Assembly (NCBI GenBank): GCA_013152325.1
Contig: JAADGN010000131.1
Coordinates: forward strand, 1 to 44,991
Source of the DNA: Chloroflexota bacterium
GTDB taxonomy: Bacteria; Chloroflexota; Anaerolineae; Anaerolineales; Villigracilaceae
Length of the DNA: 44,991 bases
Reading direction: 5' to 3'
Below are positions 13,122-23,236 of this stretch, piece by piece (within the stretch, counting starts at the first letter, position 1; every line of letters begins with the position of its first letter). The translations under genes were made by a program, and so were the position numbers. The notes under the pieces were generated by a model that was not told the DNA's origin, did no database searches, and saw only the letters and a program-made list of their open reading frames with translations.

Positions 13122-13183
13122 TCTGCTGACTCGCTGACTCGCCGAATCGCTGACTCGCTGAATCGATAAATCGATGAATCGCC
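13112..13183. repeat. 8-bp tandem array downstream of the four-helix gene
   Basis: Nine consecutive degenerate octamers of consensus GAMTCGCT, from GAATCGCT (13112) to GAATCGCC (13183). The first unit supplies the last codons and TGA stop of the four-helix gene; the last two supply the ATG and second codon of the MFS gene. It is the same unit as at 12654-12701. Confidence 0.88.
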
Positions 13184-14304
13184 TCATCCTCCTTTTTACC
13201 GCCATCCGCACGCTCTTCAATACCGCCTACCGGATGGCCTATCCTTTTCTGGGCGTCTTCGCACGCGGCCTGGGCGTGGATATCGAGACCATGTCCATTG
13301 CCCTGACCGCCCGCTCCGTTGTCGGCGGCATAACGCCCCTCCTGGCCCCCGTCGCGGACAATCGCGGCCGCAAATTTGGCATGCTCTTCGGGCTGGGCCT
13401 GTTCACCGTCAGCACAGCGCTGGTGGTCTTCTGGCCGACTTTCCTGGTGCTGACAATCTCGCTCGCGCTGACCACGCTGGGCAAATACATCTTCGACCCG
13501 GCCATGCAGGCCTATCTCGGCGACCGCGTGCCCTACACGCGGCGCGGACTGGTGATCGCCATTACCGAAGCGGGCTGGTCGATGGCCTTCATCTTTGGCG
13601 TTCCGCTGATGGGGTTCATCATCGCCCGCGGCGGCTGGATGGCTCCCTTCCCGCTGCTGACGCTGCTCGGCGGGCTGTTGTTCCTTGGCCTGTTCATCCT
13701 GCTCCCGAAAGATGCGCCGCCCGCGTCGGCCAACGGGCAATGGGACAACTTCCACACGGTGCTGACCTCCGTCCCCGCGCTGGCGGGACTCGCGGTCGGG
13801 TTTTGGGCCAGCACCGCCAACGAGGTCGTCAATCTCATCTTCGGCGTCTGGCTGGAAGATTCTTTCGGCTTGCAGATTGCGGCTCTGGGCGCTTCGGCGG
13901 CGGTGATCGGCCTCTCGGAGTTTGGCGGCGAGGGGTTGGTCGCGTTGTTCTCTGATAAACTTGGCAAAGAACGCGCCGTCGCGCTGGGGCTGGTCGCCAA
14001 CTCGCTGGCTGCGCTGCTGCTGCCCCTGCTCGCGCAAAGCGAGGTCGGCGCGCTGACGGGACTGTTCCTGTTCTACATCACCTTCGAATTTACGTTGGTC
14101 AGTTCCATTCCGATGATGACCGAAGTGCTGCCGTCCACGCGTGCCACGTTAATGGCGTTCAACGTTGCATCCCTTTCGCTGGGACGCGCCCTGGGCGCGC
14201 CGCTGGCGCCCTTCTTGTATAAGTTTGGCTTTCCTGTTGTGGCGCTGGGCGCCGTCGTCTTCAACGTTTGCGCGCTGTTTTCCTTGCGAAGGATGGAAAG
14301 ATGA
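13174..14304 (+). CDS. Major facilitator superfamily transporter
   Basis: The 376-residue protein has about 11-12 predicted helices. The MFS motif A region between helices 2 and 3 appears as APVADNRGRKFGML. It probably moves a small molecule across the cytoplasmic membrane by ion coupling; the substrate cannot be read from sequence. The ATG at 13174 lies inside the last units of the 8-bp array, with no Shine-Dalgarno motif in front. The stop overlaps the following ATG (ATGA at 14301-14304). The gene is GC-rich like the genomic background, unlike the four-helix gene just upstream. Confidence 0.85.
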   Translation: MNRLILLFTAIRTLFNTAYRMAYPFLGVFARGLGVDIETMSIALTARSVVGGITPLLAPVADNRGRKFGMLFGLGLFTVSTALVVFWPTFLVLTISLALTTLGKYIFDPAMQAYLGDRVPYTRRGLVIAITEAGWSMAFIFGVPLMGFIIARGGWMAPFPLLTLLGGLLFLGLFILLPKDAPPASANGQWDNFHTVLTSVPALAGLAVGFWASTANEVVNLIFGVWLEDSFGLQIAALGASAAVIGLSEFGGEGLVALFSDKLGKERAVALGLVANSLAALLLPLLAQSEVGALTGLFLFYITFEFTLVSSIPMMTEVLPSTRATLMAFNVASLSLGRALGAPLAPFLYKFGFPVVALGAVVFNVCALFSLRRMER

Positions 14305-14891
14305 CAATGAGTCCGCTCCAGTGGACGCTGTTGGGTATGGCGGCAGCGGTTGCGCTGCTGTACGGGTTGTGGGTGGTGATACCTGTGCTCCATGGCTTGC
14401 CCTGGATCCCGACCGGGCGCGAGCGCATCCGCAGGGCGTTGGAAATGGCCCGCGTGCGTCCCGGGGAAATCGTCTACGATCTTGGCGCGGGGGATGGACG
14501 GGTGCTGGTTATGGCTGCCCGCGAGTTTGGGGCGCAGGCTGTGGGCATCGAAGCCAGTCCGCTGCATTGTGCTGTCGCCTGGCTGCGGGCCTTGTTTAGC
14601 GGCAGCCTCTCGCGGGTCCGGGTTCGACGCGGCAATTTTTTCCGGGCCGACCTGCGCGACGCGGACGTCGTCTTTGCTTATCTGACCTCCAGGCACGTCC
14701 TCCGTTTGCAGCCCCAATTGGAGCGGCAGTTGCGTCCCGGTACGCGCGTCGTCACGATTTCGTTCGATTTTCCGGATTGGCAGCCGGCTGCCTTTGACAA
14801 GAAAGATTTGATCTTCCTTTACCGGATGCCGCCTGATGCAGGCGGCCTGGGAACATTTTTGGCGAAACAGGATTTGCCCCTGTCTCGTTAA
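14301..14891 (+). CDS. Membrane-anchored class I SAM-dependent methyltransferase
   Basis: The 196-residue product starts with one hydrophobic helix (about residues 7-28), then a Rossmann-fold methyltransferase domain. The SAM-binding motif I is EIVYDLGAGDGRVLVMAA, with the acidic end of strand two in VGIEASP. The substrate is unknown. Small methyltransferases with an N-terminal helix are common in Chloroflexota-like genomes, and lipid or quinone-like substrates are possible, but nothing here proves this. Translation is coupled to the MFS gene by a 4-nt overlap, which suggests a functional or at least regulatory link. Confidence 0.8.
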   Translation: MTMSPLQWTLLGMAAAVALLYGLWVVIPVLHGLPWIPTGRERIRRALEMARVRPGEIVYDLGAGDGRVLVMAAREFGAQAVGIEASPLHCAVAWLRALFSGSLSRVRVRRGNFFRADLRDADVVFAYLTSRHVLRLQPQLERQLRPGTRVVTISFDFPDWQPAAFDKKDLIFLYRMPPDAGGLGTFLAKQDLPLSR

Positions 14892-14912
14892 CTGTAGCTG
14901 AGGCAAACACGC

Positions 14913-14918
14913 TATAAT
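14913..14918 (+). promoter_or_regulatory. -10 box of the DNA methyltransferase gene
   Basis: CGC-TATAAT lies 40 nt before the ATG at 14959 and 22 nt after the preceding stop codon. There is no good -35. Confidence 0.5.
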
Positions 14919-14958
14919 GGGTCAGGAGAGAACCTGTTTTGGCGCACGTTGTAACGCT

Positions 14959-15840
14959 ATGAAAAAAACAAAAACTTCATCGTTCGGGACAGGAAAACGC
15001 GAATCGCACGATGCGTCCACGTTTTACAGCCGAAGTTTGTATCGGGGGATTTTTGCCGAGGCAGCGTCAAAGGCCGAACTCGAGGTGGAAATTCCGGGGC
15101 ATGGGAATTGGGCGGATAAGATATATTGTCACTCGGCGGAAGACATGCACATGCTCCCTGATAATGGCGTCGCCCTGGCCTTTACCTCGCCGCCTTACAA
15201 CGTGGGTAAAGATTACGACGACGACATGAGTTTGCGCGACTATCTGGCCCTCATCAAAGACGCAGCCCAGGAAGTCTACCGGGTGCTCAGGCCGGGCGGG
15301 CGCTACGTGATCAACATTGCCAATTTGGGACGCAAACCGTATATCCCCTTGCATACGTTTTTCTACGATATTCACATGGACGTTGGCTTCCTCCCGATGG
15401 GGGAGATCATTTGGCGGAAAGCGAAAGGCGCGAACAACAGTTGTGCCTGGGGTAGTTGGATGAGCGCCAAGGCGCCGCGCCTGCGTGATATTCACGAATA
15501 TCTGTTGGTTTTTGCCAAAAAGGCTTTTTCACGGCCGGACGCGGGGACGTCAGACATTGGGCGCGATGAATTTATGGAAGCCACCTTGTCTATTTGGGAC
15601 ATTCCGCCCGAGTCGGCGAAGCAGGTGGGGCATCCTGCGCCGTTTCCGGTCGAGTTGGCGGCCAGGGTCCTGAGATTGTATTCGTACGTTGGGGATGTCA
15701 TTCTGGATCCGTTCGTCGGCTCTGGCACAACTTGTGTGGCGGCTGTGCAGAACGATCGGCATTACGTTGGCTTTGACATTGCCGAAGGATATTGTCAGCT
15801 GGCCGAAAAGAGAATTGCGGCGGCAGTTAGCGGAATTTGA
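14959..15840 (+). CDS. Site-specific DNA methyltransferase, beta class (probably N4-cytosine or N6-adenine)
   Basis: The 293-residue product has catalytic motif IV TSPPYN near residue 76 and, after it, the SAM motif I region [11 protein letters not shown] near residue 250. This catalytic-before-SAM order defines the beta class. SPPY is typical of N4-cytosine enzymes but also occurs in some N6-adenine enzymes, so base specificity is uncertain. No restriction endonuclease or specificity subunit lies beside it, so it is an orphan, possibly regulatory or part of cell-cycle methylation. The ATG at 14959 ([15 protein letters not shown]) is chosen because an upstream in-frame ATG at 14917 overlaps the -10 box. 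No clear Shine-Dalgarno precedes it. Confidence 0.88.
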   Translation: MKKTKTSSFGTGKRESHDASTFYSRSLYRGIFAEAASKAELEVEIPGHGNWADKIYCHSAEDMHMLPDNGVALAFTSPPYNVGKDYDDDMSLRDYLALIKDAAQEVYRVLRPGGRYVINIANLGRKPYIPLHTFFYDIHMDVGFLPMGEIIWRKAKGANNSCAWGSWMSAKAPRLRDIHEYLLVFAKKAFSRPDAGTSDIGRDEFMEATLSIWDIPPESAKQVGHPAPFPVELAARVLRLYSYVGDVILDPFVGSGTTCVAAVQNDRHYVGFDIAEGYCQLAEKRIAAAVSGI

Positions 15841-15852
15841 CGACTCTACGTT

Positions 15853-15858
15853 TATAAT
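15853..15858 (+). promoter_or_regulatory. -10 box of hutI
   Basis: A perfect TATAAT lies 49 nt before the hutI ATG and 12 nt after the methyltransferase stop. The leader consists largely of a heptamer array. Confidence 0.5.
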
Positions 15859-15876
15859 GGGGGGCAATTGCATACC

Positions 15877-15904
15877 GATCACTATTCACCGTTCCCTGAT
15901 AACT
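15877..15904. repeat. Degenerate 7-bp tandem array before hutI
   Basis: Four heptamers (GATCACT, ATTCACC, GTTCCCT, GATAACT) run up to the hutI start codon, which follows after GAT. No Shine-Dalgarno motif is present between array and ATG. Confidence 0.6.
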
Positions 15905-15907
15905 GAT

Positions 15908-17185
15908 ATGCTCATTCACTCTGCCACCCAACTCCTGACACTCTCTGGCGGCCCGCAGCGCGGACGCGACCTTGGCAACCTCGGCGTCATCGAGGGCGGC
16001 GCGGTGCTCGTCCGCGACGAGAAGATCGTCGAGGTCGGCTCCACCGCCGACCTGCGCGCGGCCCATCCGCACGAACCGACGCTCGACGCGTCCGGCTGCG
16101 TCGTTATGCCCGGATTTGTCGACCCGCACACGCATCTCATCTGGGGCGGCGACCGCGCCAAGGAGTTCGAGATGCGTCTCGAAGGCGCGAAATACCTCGA
16201 CATCCTGGCCGCGGGCGGCGGGATCATCTCTACCGTCCGGGCGACGCGTACTGCATCCATCGAGTCGCTCATCGCCCAGGCGCGCCCCCGTCTGCTGCGC
16301 ATGTTCGCCACCGGGACGACCACCGCCGAGGCCAAGACCGGCTATGGCCTGCAGACCGCGACCGAGCTGCGTCTGCTCAAAGCCCTGCTGGCGCTCGACC
16401 GCGAAGGCCCGCTGGAGTTGGCCATCACCTTCCTCGGCGCGCACGCCATCGCCCCCGAATTCAAGGATGATCCGCAGGGTTACACTGACCTGCTGACCGA
16501 AACCATGCTGCCGCTTGTCCAGGGTTGGTGGGAAGTCCACGCCCCGCGCCGCCAGTCGCTGCCTTTTGTGGATGTCTTCTGTGAAACCGGCGCCTTCGAC
16601 CTGGCCCAGTCGCGCCAGATCTTGACGAAAGCGAAGGAACTTGGCTTCCCGCTCAAGATCCACGCTGATGAGTTCGATAACCTTGGCGGGGCCAGCCTGG
16701 CTGCCGAACTGGGCGCGGCCTCCGCCGACCATTTGGTGGTCACCTCGGATGCGGACATCGCCGCGCTCGCGGCCTCCGAGACGGTCGCCGTTTCGCTGCC
16801 CTGCACGCCCTTTGGGCTGGCCGAACGCGACTACACTCCCGCGCAGAAGATTCTCGACGCGGGCGGCATTCTGGCCCTGGCCACCGACTGCAACCCCGGC
16901 ACGGCCTGGAACGAGTCGATGCAATTTGTGCTCGCGTTGGCCTGCCGCCAGATGGGATTGACGCCGGCGCAGGCCATCGCCGCTGCGACCATTAATGCCG
17001 CGTACGCCATCCGCCGCGCCGACCGGGTCGGTTCGCTTGAACCCGGCAAACTCGCCGACCTGCTGGTGCTCTCTGTGCCCGATTATCGTCACCTTGGCTA
17101 CCGCTTCGGGACGAATCTGGTCAAACAGGTTGTCAAACGTGGCCGCGTCTACTCCGTGGACGTGGGCTACTATCGTACGGCCTGA
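15908..17185 (+). CDS. hutI: Imidazolonepropionase (HutI)
   Basis: This amidohydrolase opens the imidazolone ring to N-formimino-L-glutamate in histidine degradation. The 425-residue product has the metal-binding PGFVDPHTHLIWGGDR near residue 75, the substrate-loop region AAGGGIISTV, TTAEAKTGYGL, the HADEF histidine, and ALATDCNPGTAWNESM near residue 330, all characteristic of HutI. The ATG at 15908 gives the normal N-terminus (MLIHSATQLLTLSGG); the longer in-frame extension overlaps the methyltransferase gene. The other hut genes (hutH, hutU, hutG) are not in the window. A diguanylate cyclase gene follows after 27 nt and may share the transcript. Confidence 0.95.
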   Translation: MLIHSATQLLTLSGGPQRGRDLGNLGVIEGGAVLVRDEKIVEVGSTADLRAAHPHEPTLDASGCVVMPGFVDPHTHLIWGGDRAKEFEMRLEGAKYLDILAAGGGIISTVRATRTASIESLIAQARPRLLRMFATGTTTAEAKTGYGLQTATELRLLKALLALDREGPLELAITFLGAHAIAPEFKDDPQGYTDLLTETMLPLVQGWWEVHAPRRQSLPFVDVFCETGAFDLAQSRQILTKAKELGFPLKIHADEFDNLGGASLAAELGAASADHLVVTSDADIAALAASETVAVSLPCTPFGLAERDYTPAQKILDAGGILALATDCNPGTAWNESMQFVLALACRQMGLTPAQAIAAATINAAYAIRRADRVGSLEPGKLADLLVLSVPDYRHLGYRFGTNLVKQVVKRGRVYSVDVGYYRTA

Positions 17186-17212
17186 CATACGTTCGAAGAA
17201 GAAGAGAAAGAC

Positions 17213-18874
17213 ATGGACTTACAATGGATTGCCTTTGCGGGGGTGCTCATCCTGAATACGCTGGCCGCGCTCAGCATCACAGCGCGCATGGCGCGTAGAC
17301 GCCGTGCGCCCGGCAGTCGAACGATTGCCTGGATGTTTGTCGCCCTGGCGGTATGGACTTTTGGCTATGCCATGATCACGCTTTCGCCCTCGTTGGAAGC
17401 CAAACATTTTTGGCTCAAGATCGAAAATGTGGGCATCGTCAGCGTGCCGGTTTTGTGGTTCATCTTTGCGATGAAATATACCAAGCTGGATAAAAGGATG
17501 ACGCCCCCTGCAAGGTTCGTTTTTTGGGTCGTCCCTTTTGTTACGTTGGTTTTGCTCTTCTCCGAGCGCTGGTTCGACCTGTATTACACCTTCACCAAAC
17601 TCTATGCCGAAAATGGCGGGCCGTTGACCATCGGGCGCGGACCGTGGTATTGGGTGCAGCTGGTGCAAAACTACCTGCTGATTGCGGTCGGCACGATTCT
17701 CCTGCTCTGGCACATTTTCCTTTTTCGGGATGTTTATCGCAAACGTATTTTTACCGTGCTGGGCGCAATCGTCATTCCCTGGATACTCAATACTTTCTAC
17801 CAACTCGGCTCCAACGTATTGCCGTCTTTTTACATTCCCATCGACCTGACGCCCATCGCTTTTACGCTCTCGGCCGGGCTGATCAGTTTTTCCATCTTTG
17901 GGCAGCAACTTTTCGATATCATCCCGGTTGCCCGGCATACCGTGATGGAAAATATTCCGGAGATGGTGCTGGTCATCGACGCCCAAAATCGCATTCTGGA
18001 CGCGAACCGTGCTGCTCTGGCATGGATGGGAAAATCTGCCGAAGAGATCATCGGGCAGGATGTTTTACAGGTCTTCAGCGCCTGGCCGAAAATCGCCGCG
18101 TATTACGAAGCGGAGAACACGACGCGCGAGGAATTCCAGATACTGGGCGACTCGCAGCGTACCATCGAATTGGTCATTGCTCCGCTCTACAGCCACTTTG
18201 GCGACCAGGATGGACGCGTGGTCGTCGCGCACGACGTCACCAAACGCAAACAGATGGAAACCGCGTTAAAGGCTGCCAACGAATCGCTTAAAGCCCAATT
18301 GTCCAAAATCGAATCGCTGCAGGCCCAGTTACGCGAACAGGTCATTCGCGATCCGCTGACCGGACTTTTCAACCGCCGTTATCTGGCCGAAGCGCTGGAC
18401 GTGGAGGTGGCCCGCGCGGAACGCGACAAGACTCCCATCTCCGCCATTATCATGGACGTGGATTATTTCAAGGATTTCAATGATACCTACGGACATAAAT
18501 GTGGCGACCAGGTGTTGCAGTACCTCGGGGAACTGTTGCTCGAGAACACTCGCCGCGGCGACATTGTCTGCCGTTACGGGGGCGAGGAGTTTGTGATCCT
18601 GATGCCGAAAGTTGATTTGGAAGTGGCGGCCAGACGCGCCGAATCCTGGCGGCAGGCTTTTGAAACGGCAGTGATCGACTATGAAAAGCAGCAGCTGAGT
18701 GCAACTTTCTCCGTGGGGGTAGCCAATTTTCCGTTACATGCCAAAAACGGTGAAGATCTTCTGAAAGCCGCCGATCAGGCGCTTTATCGATCTAAAGCCA
18801 ATGGCCGCAACCGGGTGACCGTGTGCCAGGGCGCGGAATCAACATTGATCAAGACAAAGGAATATAATGACTAA
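17213..18874 (+). CDS. Diguanylate cyclase with 7TM sensor and PAS domain
   Basis: The 553-residue protein is predicted to make cyclic di-GMP at the membrane. The N-terminal ~230 residues form about seven helices (histidine-kinase-type 7TM sensor region). A PAS domain follows at ~240-350 (NIPEMVLVIDAQNRILDANR), then a short coiled linker and a GGDEF domain at ~375-540. The domain has DPLTGLFNRRYL, MDVDYFKDFNDTYGH and the active-site GGEEF near residue 456. The inhibitory I-site RxxD (RRGD) sits five residues before it, so product feedback is likely. The stop codon lies inside the start of proC (8-nt overlap, ATGACTAA), which couples their translation. Confidence 0.93.
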   Translation: MDLQWIAFAGVLILNTLAALSITARMARRRRAPGSRTIAWMFVALAVWTFGYAMITLSPSLEAKHFWLKIENVGIVSVPVLWFIFAMKYTKLDKRMTPPARFVFWVVPFVTLVLLFSERWFDLYYTFTKLYAENGGPLTIGRGPWYWVQLVQNYLLIAVGTILLLWHIFLFRDVYRKRIFTVLGAIVIPWILNTFYQLGSNVLPSFYIPIDLTPIAFTLSAGLISFSIFGQQLFDIIPVARHTVMENIPEMVLVIDAQNRILDANRAALAWMGKSAEEIIGQDVLQVFSAWPKIAAYYEAENTTREEFQILGDSQRTIELVIAPLYSHFGDQDGRVVVAHDVTKRKQMETALKAANESLKAQLSKIESLQAQLREQVIRDPLTGLFNRRYLAEALDVEVARAERDKTPISAIIMDVDYFKDFNDTYGHKCGDQVLQYLGELLLENTRRGDIVCRYGGEEFVILMPKVDLEVAARRAESWRQAFETAVIDYEKQQLSATFSVGVANFPLHAKNGEDLLKAADQALYRSKANGRNRVTVCQGAESTLIKTKEYND

Positions 18875-19715
18875 ACAAAAAATTGCTTTTATTGGCTCCG
18901 GCGCGATGGCCGAAGCCATGATCGCTGGCCTGCTGCGCCAAAAATTGGCTGACAGCGAAAACCTTCTTGCCAGCGGACCGCGGCCCGAACGCGGCCAGGT
19001 GCTGCACGAGAAATACGGCGTCCAGCCCTTCACGGACAACAGCGCCGCGGTCGCTGACGCGAACGTGGTTGTGCTCTCCGTCAAGCCGCAGCGGCTGCGC
19101 AGTGTGCTGGAAGAGCTGCAGGGGCGGATCCCCGCAGATGCGTTGGTCTTGTCCATTATCGCGGGCGCGACGATCGAGAAGATCGGCGCGGGGCTGGGAC
19201 ACGACATGATCGTGCGCACCATGCCCAACACCCCGGCGCGCATCGGCGAGGGGATCACGGTCTGGGTCGCGTCTGATGCGGTGTCCGAATCGCAAAAGGA
19301 GCAGGCGCGGCAGATCCTGTCGGCGTTGGGGGAGGATGTCTTTGTCGAGGACGAGGGCTATCTTGATATGGCGACCGCCCTCTCCGGCACCGGCCCGGCC
19401 TACGTCTTCATGTTCATGGAAGCGATGATCGACGCCGGCGTCCACATGGGATTTTCGCGCCGCATCGCCGAGAAACTGGTCGTGCAGACCATGCGCGGTT
19501 CGGTCGATTTCTACGACCAGAACAACGTCCACGTGGCCGCGCTGCGCAACCAGGTCACCTCGCCGGGCGGTACGTCCGCCGAGGCGCTATACTACCTGGA
19601 GAAGGCCGGATTTCGCACGGCCGTCTCGCGCGCCATCTGGGCGGCCTACCAGCGCTCGCTGGAGTTGGGACGCGAGAAGACGGTTCACATTCCGGATGCG
19701 GGAAATGGACGATGA
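18867..19715 (+). CDS. proC: Pyrroline-5-carboxylate reductase (ProC)
   Basis: This enzyme performs the last step of proline synthesis, NAD(P)H-dependent reduction of pyrroline-5-carboxylate. The 282-residue product has the Rossmann motif IAFIGSGAMAEAMIAGL at the start, VVLSVKP, the TMPNTPARIGEG substrate region, ALSGTGPAYVF and the C-terminal dimerisation signature VTSPGGTSAEAL. Length and order match the family. AAAGGA precedes the ATG, and the gene starts within the last codons of the diguanylate cyclase gene. No proA or proB is nearby. Confidence 0.96.
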   Translation: MTKQKIAFIGSGAMAEAMIAGLLRQKLADSENLLASGPRPERGQVLHEKYGVQPFTDNSAAVADANVVVLSVKPQRLRSVLEELQGRIPADALVLSIIAGATIEKIGAGLGHDMIVRTMPNTPARIGEGITVWVASDAVSESQKEQARQILSALGEDVFVEDEGYLDMATALSGTGPAYVFMFMEAMIDAGVHMGFSRRIAEKLVVQTMRGSVDFYDQNNVHVAALRNQVTSPGGTSAEALYYLEKAGFRTAVSRAIWAAYQRSLELGREKTVHIPDAGNGR

Positions 19716-19718
19716 GTA

Positions 19719-19748
19719 TTGACAGTGTGTATGGTAGGTGTGTATAAT
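19719..19748 (+). promoter_or_regulatory. Consensus promoter of the toxin-antitoxin pair
   Basis: TTGACA (19719-19724) and TATAAT (19743-19748) are both perfect and lie 18 nt apart, 23 nt before the antitoxin ATG. It is the only promoter in the window with both hexamers perfect. The -35 begins 3 nt after the proC stop codon. Confidence 0.85.
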
Positions 19749-19771
19749 AGTTGCGCAAAGGAAGGTGCGCG

Positions 19772-20023
19772 ATGTTGAATACAGGAAACAAACTCAAACG
19801 AATTCAATTTCTAATCCCTGAAAACCAAAAAGATTTTTTGGATTCAGTCGCCCGGCACGAGGGGGTGAGCTTTTCCGCATTGGTGAGAGAAATTTTTGCT
19901 CAATACCAGCAAGAAATGGCGGAGCAGGAATTGGCGGAAGCTGCTCGTTCCCTTTATGAGGAATACGAAACGAACCAGGAGTTGATTGCCTTTACGGCAA
20001 TCGATGGAGATGACTTCGCGTGA
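19772..20023 (+). CDS. Ribbon-helix-helix antitoxin of a MazF-type module
   Basis: The 83-residue product has an N-terminal ribbon-helix-helix pattern: a strand (LKRIQFLIPENQKDFL) followed by SVARHEGVSFSALVREIF, then an acidic, helical C-terminus (EEYETNQELIAFTAID) of the sort that blocks a toxin. Antitoxins of this type bind their own promoter as dimers and are degraded by ATP-dependent proteases such as ClpC/ClpP; both roles are inferred from the family. AAAGGAAGG precedes the ATG. The stop overlaps the toxin's GTG start by 4 nt. The sequence is AT-richer than its neighbours, as expected for a mobile module. Confidence 0.8.
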   Translation: MLNTGNKLKRIQFLIPENQKDFLDSVARHEGVSFSALVREIFAQYQQEMAEQELAEAARSLYEEYETNQELIAFTAIDGDDFA

Positions 20024-20364
20024 AACGGGGGGAAGTGTGGCGCGTCAATCTTGACCCGACCATTGGCGCAGAGATCAAGAAGAGCCGCCCCTGCGTGATC
20101 GTCAACAGGGATTCGATTGGCATTTTGCCGCTTAAGATCGTTGTCCCCATTACAGGTTGGCAGGAGAAGTTTGCAAAAGCGGACTGGTTAATTCCAATCG
20201 AAGCCTCGCCGCGTAACGGATTGAGCAAAAAGTCCGTCGCAGATACGTTCCAGGTGCGCTCGCTTTCCCAGATCAGATTTGTTGAAAAGATCGGTGTTTT
20301 GACGGAAAACGAGATGAGAGAAATTGAGCGAGGCTTGTCGCTTTCTCTGCATTTGGAGAAATAG
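20020..20364 (+). CDS. mazF: MazF/PemK-family toxin (endoribonuclease)
   Basis: The 114-residue product has the family start MKRGEVWRVNLDPTIGAEI followed by KKSRPCVIVNRD, the region carrying the catalytic arginine and the RNA-binding loop, and the later PLKIVVPITGW strand. Relatives cut mRNA or tRNA at short specific sites; the target here is unknown. It begins with GTG overlapping the antitoxin stop codon (GTGA), the usual translational coupling that keeps antitoxin in excess. Length is normal and no frame damage is seen, so the module is probably active. Confidence 0.9.
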   Translation: MKRGEVWRVNLDPTIGAEIKKSRPCVIVNRDSIGILPLKIVVPITGWQEKFAKADWLIPIEASPRNGLSKKSVADTFQVRSLSQIRFVEKIGVLTENEMREIERGLSLSLHLEK

Positions 20365-20662
20365 GGGAATTGGCGCGCGAAGAGAAAGAACATATTCCGG
20401 ATACCGGTAGTCAGTAACCAGTGACGAATGAAACGTGAGCTAAGGACAAATGACAGGGAAATCTTTTTCATACCGTGATGAAAAACTTGCTGAAACCGAA
20501 TTTTTCTTATAGGAGATGACATCGACAGAGTCAAATAATTTTTAAATCCTGCGGTATTTCAGCGCTTTTGTCTCTGCGGGCAGGAGTGTTACGTTTGGGT
20601 TGCAGGCAACCCTGAAAAGGGTTTCGGATTTTGATCAATGGTATTTGGCACGACTGGATATC
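20365..20662. other. Non-coding spacer after the toxin-antitoxin pair
   Basis: No gene is supported. A degenerate 7-bp array occupies 20407-20455 (GTAGTCA, GTAACCA, GTGACGA, ATGAAAC, GTGAGCT, AAGGACA, AATGACA). A short hairpin GGGTTGCAGGCAACCC lies at 20597-20612 without a T-tract. The rest is AT-rich and featureless. Confidence 0.45.
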
Positions 20663-20693
20663 TTGCATAAGTTGTAATAAGACCTTGTATAAT
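20663..20693 (+). promoter_or_regulatory. Probable promoter of the ABC-F/arfB operon
   Basis: TTGCAT (20663-20668) and TATAAT (20688-20693) are 19 nt apart. The predicted leader is about 110 nt and contains a stem AACGGCT/AGCCGTT (20694-20700 with 20723-20729), the dispersed palindrome at 20746-20759, and a heptamer array. ABC-F genes are sometimes controlled by leader attenuation; here that is only a possibility. Confidence 0.45.
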
Positions 20694-20745
20694 AACGGCT
20701 TCGCACGGCGCACTTTCGTGTTAGCCGTTGTTGCCCGGCGAAACT

Positions 20746-20809
20746 GCGACTGAAGTCGCTTCCCACTCACATCTTGACTCTTATCCCTACTTTCCACTTT
20801 CTAATCCCC
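20746..20809. repeat. Dispersed palindrome followed by a 7-bp array
   Basis: GCGACTGAAGTCGC (20746-20759) matches the element at 3441. Seven consecutive heptamers follow from 20761 to 20809 (TCCCACT, CACATCT, TGACTCT, TATCCCT, ACTTTCC, ACTTTCT, AATCCCC), ending 1 nt before the ABC-F start codon. Confidence 0.65.
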
Positions 20810-20810
20810 C

Positions 20811-22813
<2,003 letters not shown>

Positions 22814-22817
<4 letters not shown>

Positions 22818-23236
22818 GCGAGCGAAGATCTCCGCCCCGGATCGGACGGGAAGACGTGAGTTTCGAGTTTTTCCGCGCCTCCGGCCCGGGCGGGCAGAAC
22901 GTCAACAAGGTCTCGACCGCCGTGCGTCTGCGTTTTGACCTGCGCGGCGCCGGGAATATCCCGCCGGAGGTGAAAGCGCGCCTGGTTCGTTTGGCGGGCA
23001 AAAAAGTGACTGCGGATGGCGAGTTGATCATCGAGGCCAGCCGTTTCCGGACGCAGGAGCGCAACCAGCAGGATGCGCTGGCGCGCCTGAACACCTTGAT
23101 CGCGCGCGCCTGGCAGCCGCCCAGGCGCAGACGCGCCACCCGCCCGACGAGGGCATCGGTGCGAAGGCGGTTGGAGATGAAGAAGAAGAGGGGGAACGTA
23201 AAGAGGCTGCGGGGAAAAGTGCGTTCGGACGATTGA
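22814..23236 (+). CDS. arfB: Peptidyl-tRNA hydrolase ArfB (ribosome rescue)
   Basis: The 140-residue product has the release-factor GGQ motif (FFRASGPGGQNVNKVST, residues ~19-35) that hydrolyses peptidyl-tRNA, and a basic Lys/Arg-rich C-terminal tail (PRRRRATRPTRASVRRRLE) that enters the empty mRNA channel. It lacks the codon-recognition domain of full release factors, so it is an ArfB/YaeJ-type factor freeing ribosomes stalled without a stop codon. The start is taken as TTG at 22814 overlapping the ABC-F stop (TTGA); GTG at 22796 is an alternative that adds six residues. The overlap couples both genes. Confidence 0.9.

Noticed and set aside
12654-13183. CRISPR-like repeats
   Set aside because: The units are 7-8 bp in direct tandem without spacers, so this is not a CRISPR array; no cas gene is present.
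14917-14958. Upstream ATG for the DNA methyltransferase
   Set aside because: The ATG overlaps the TATAAT box, so it would not be transcribed from that promoter.
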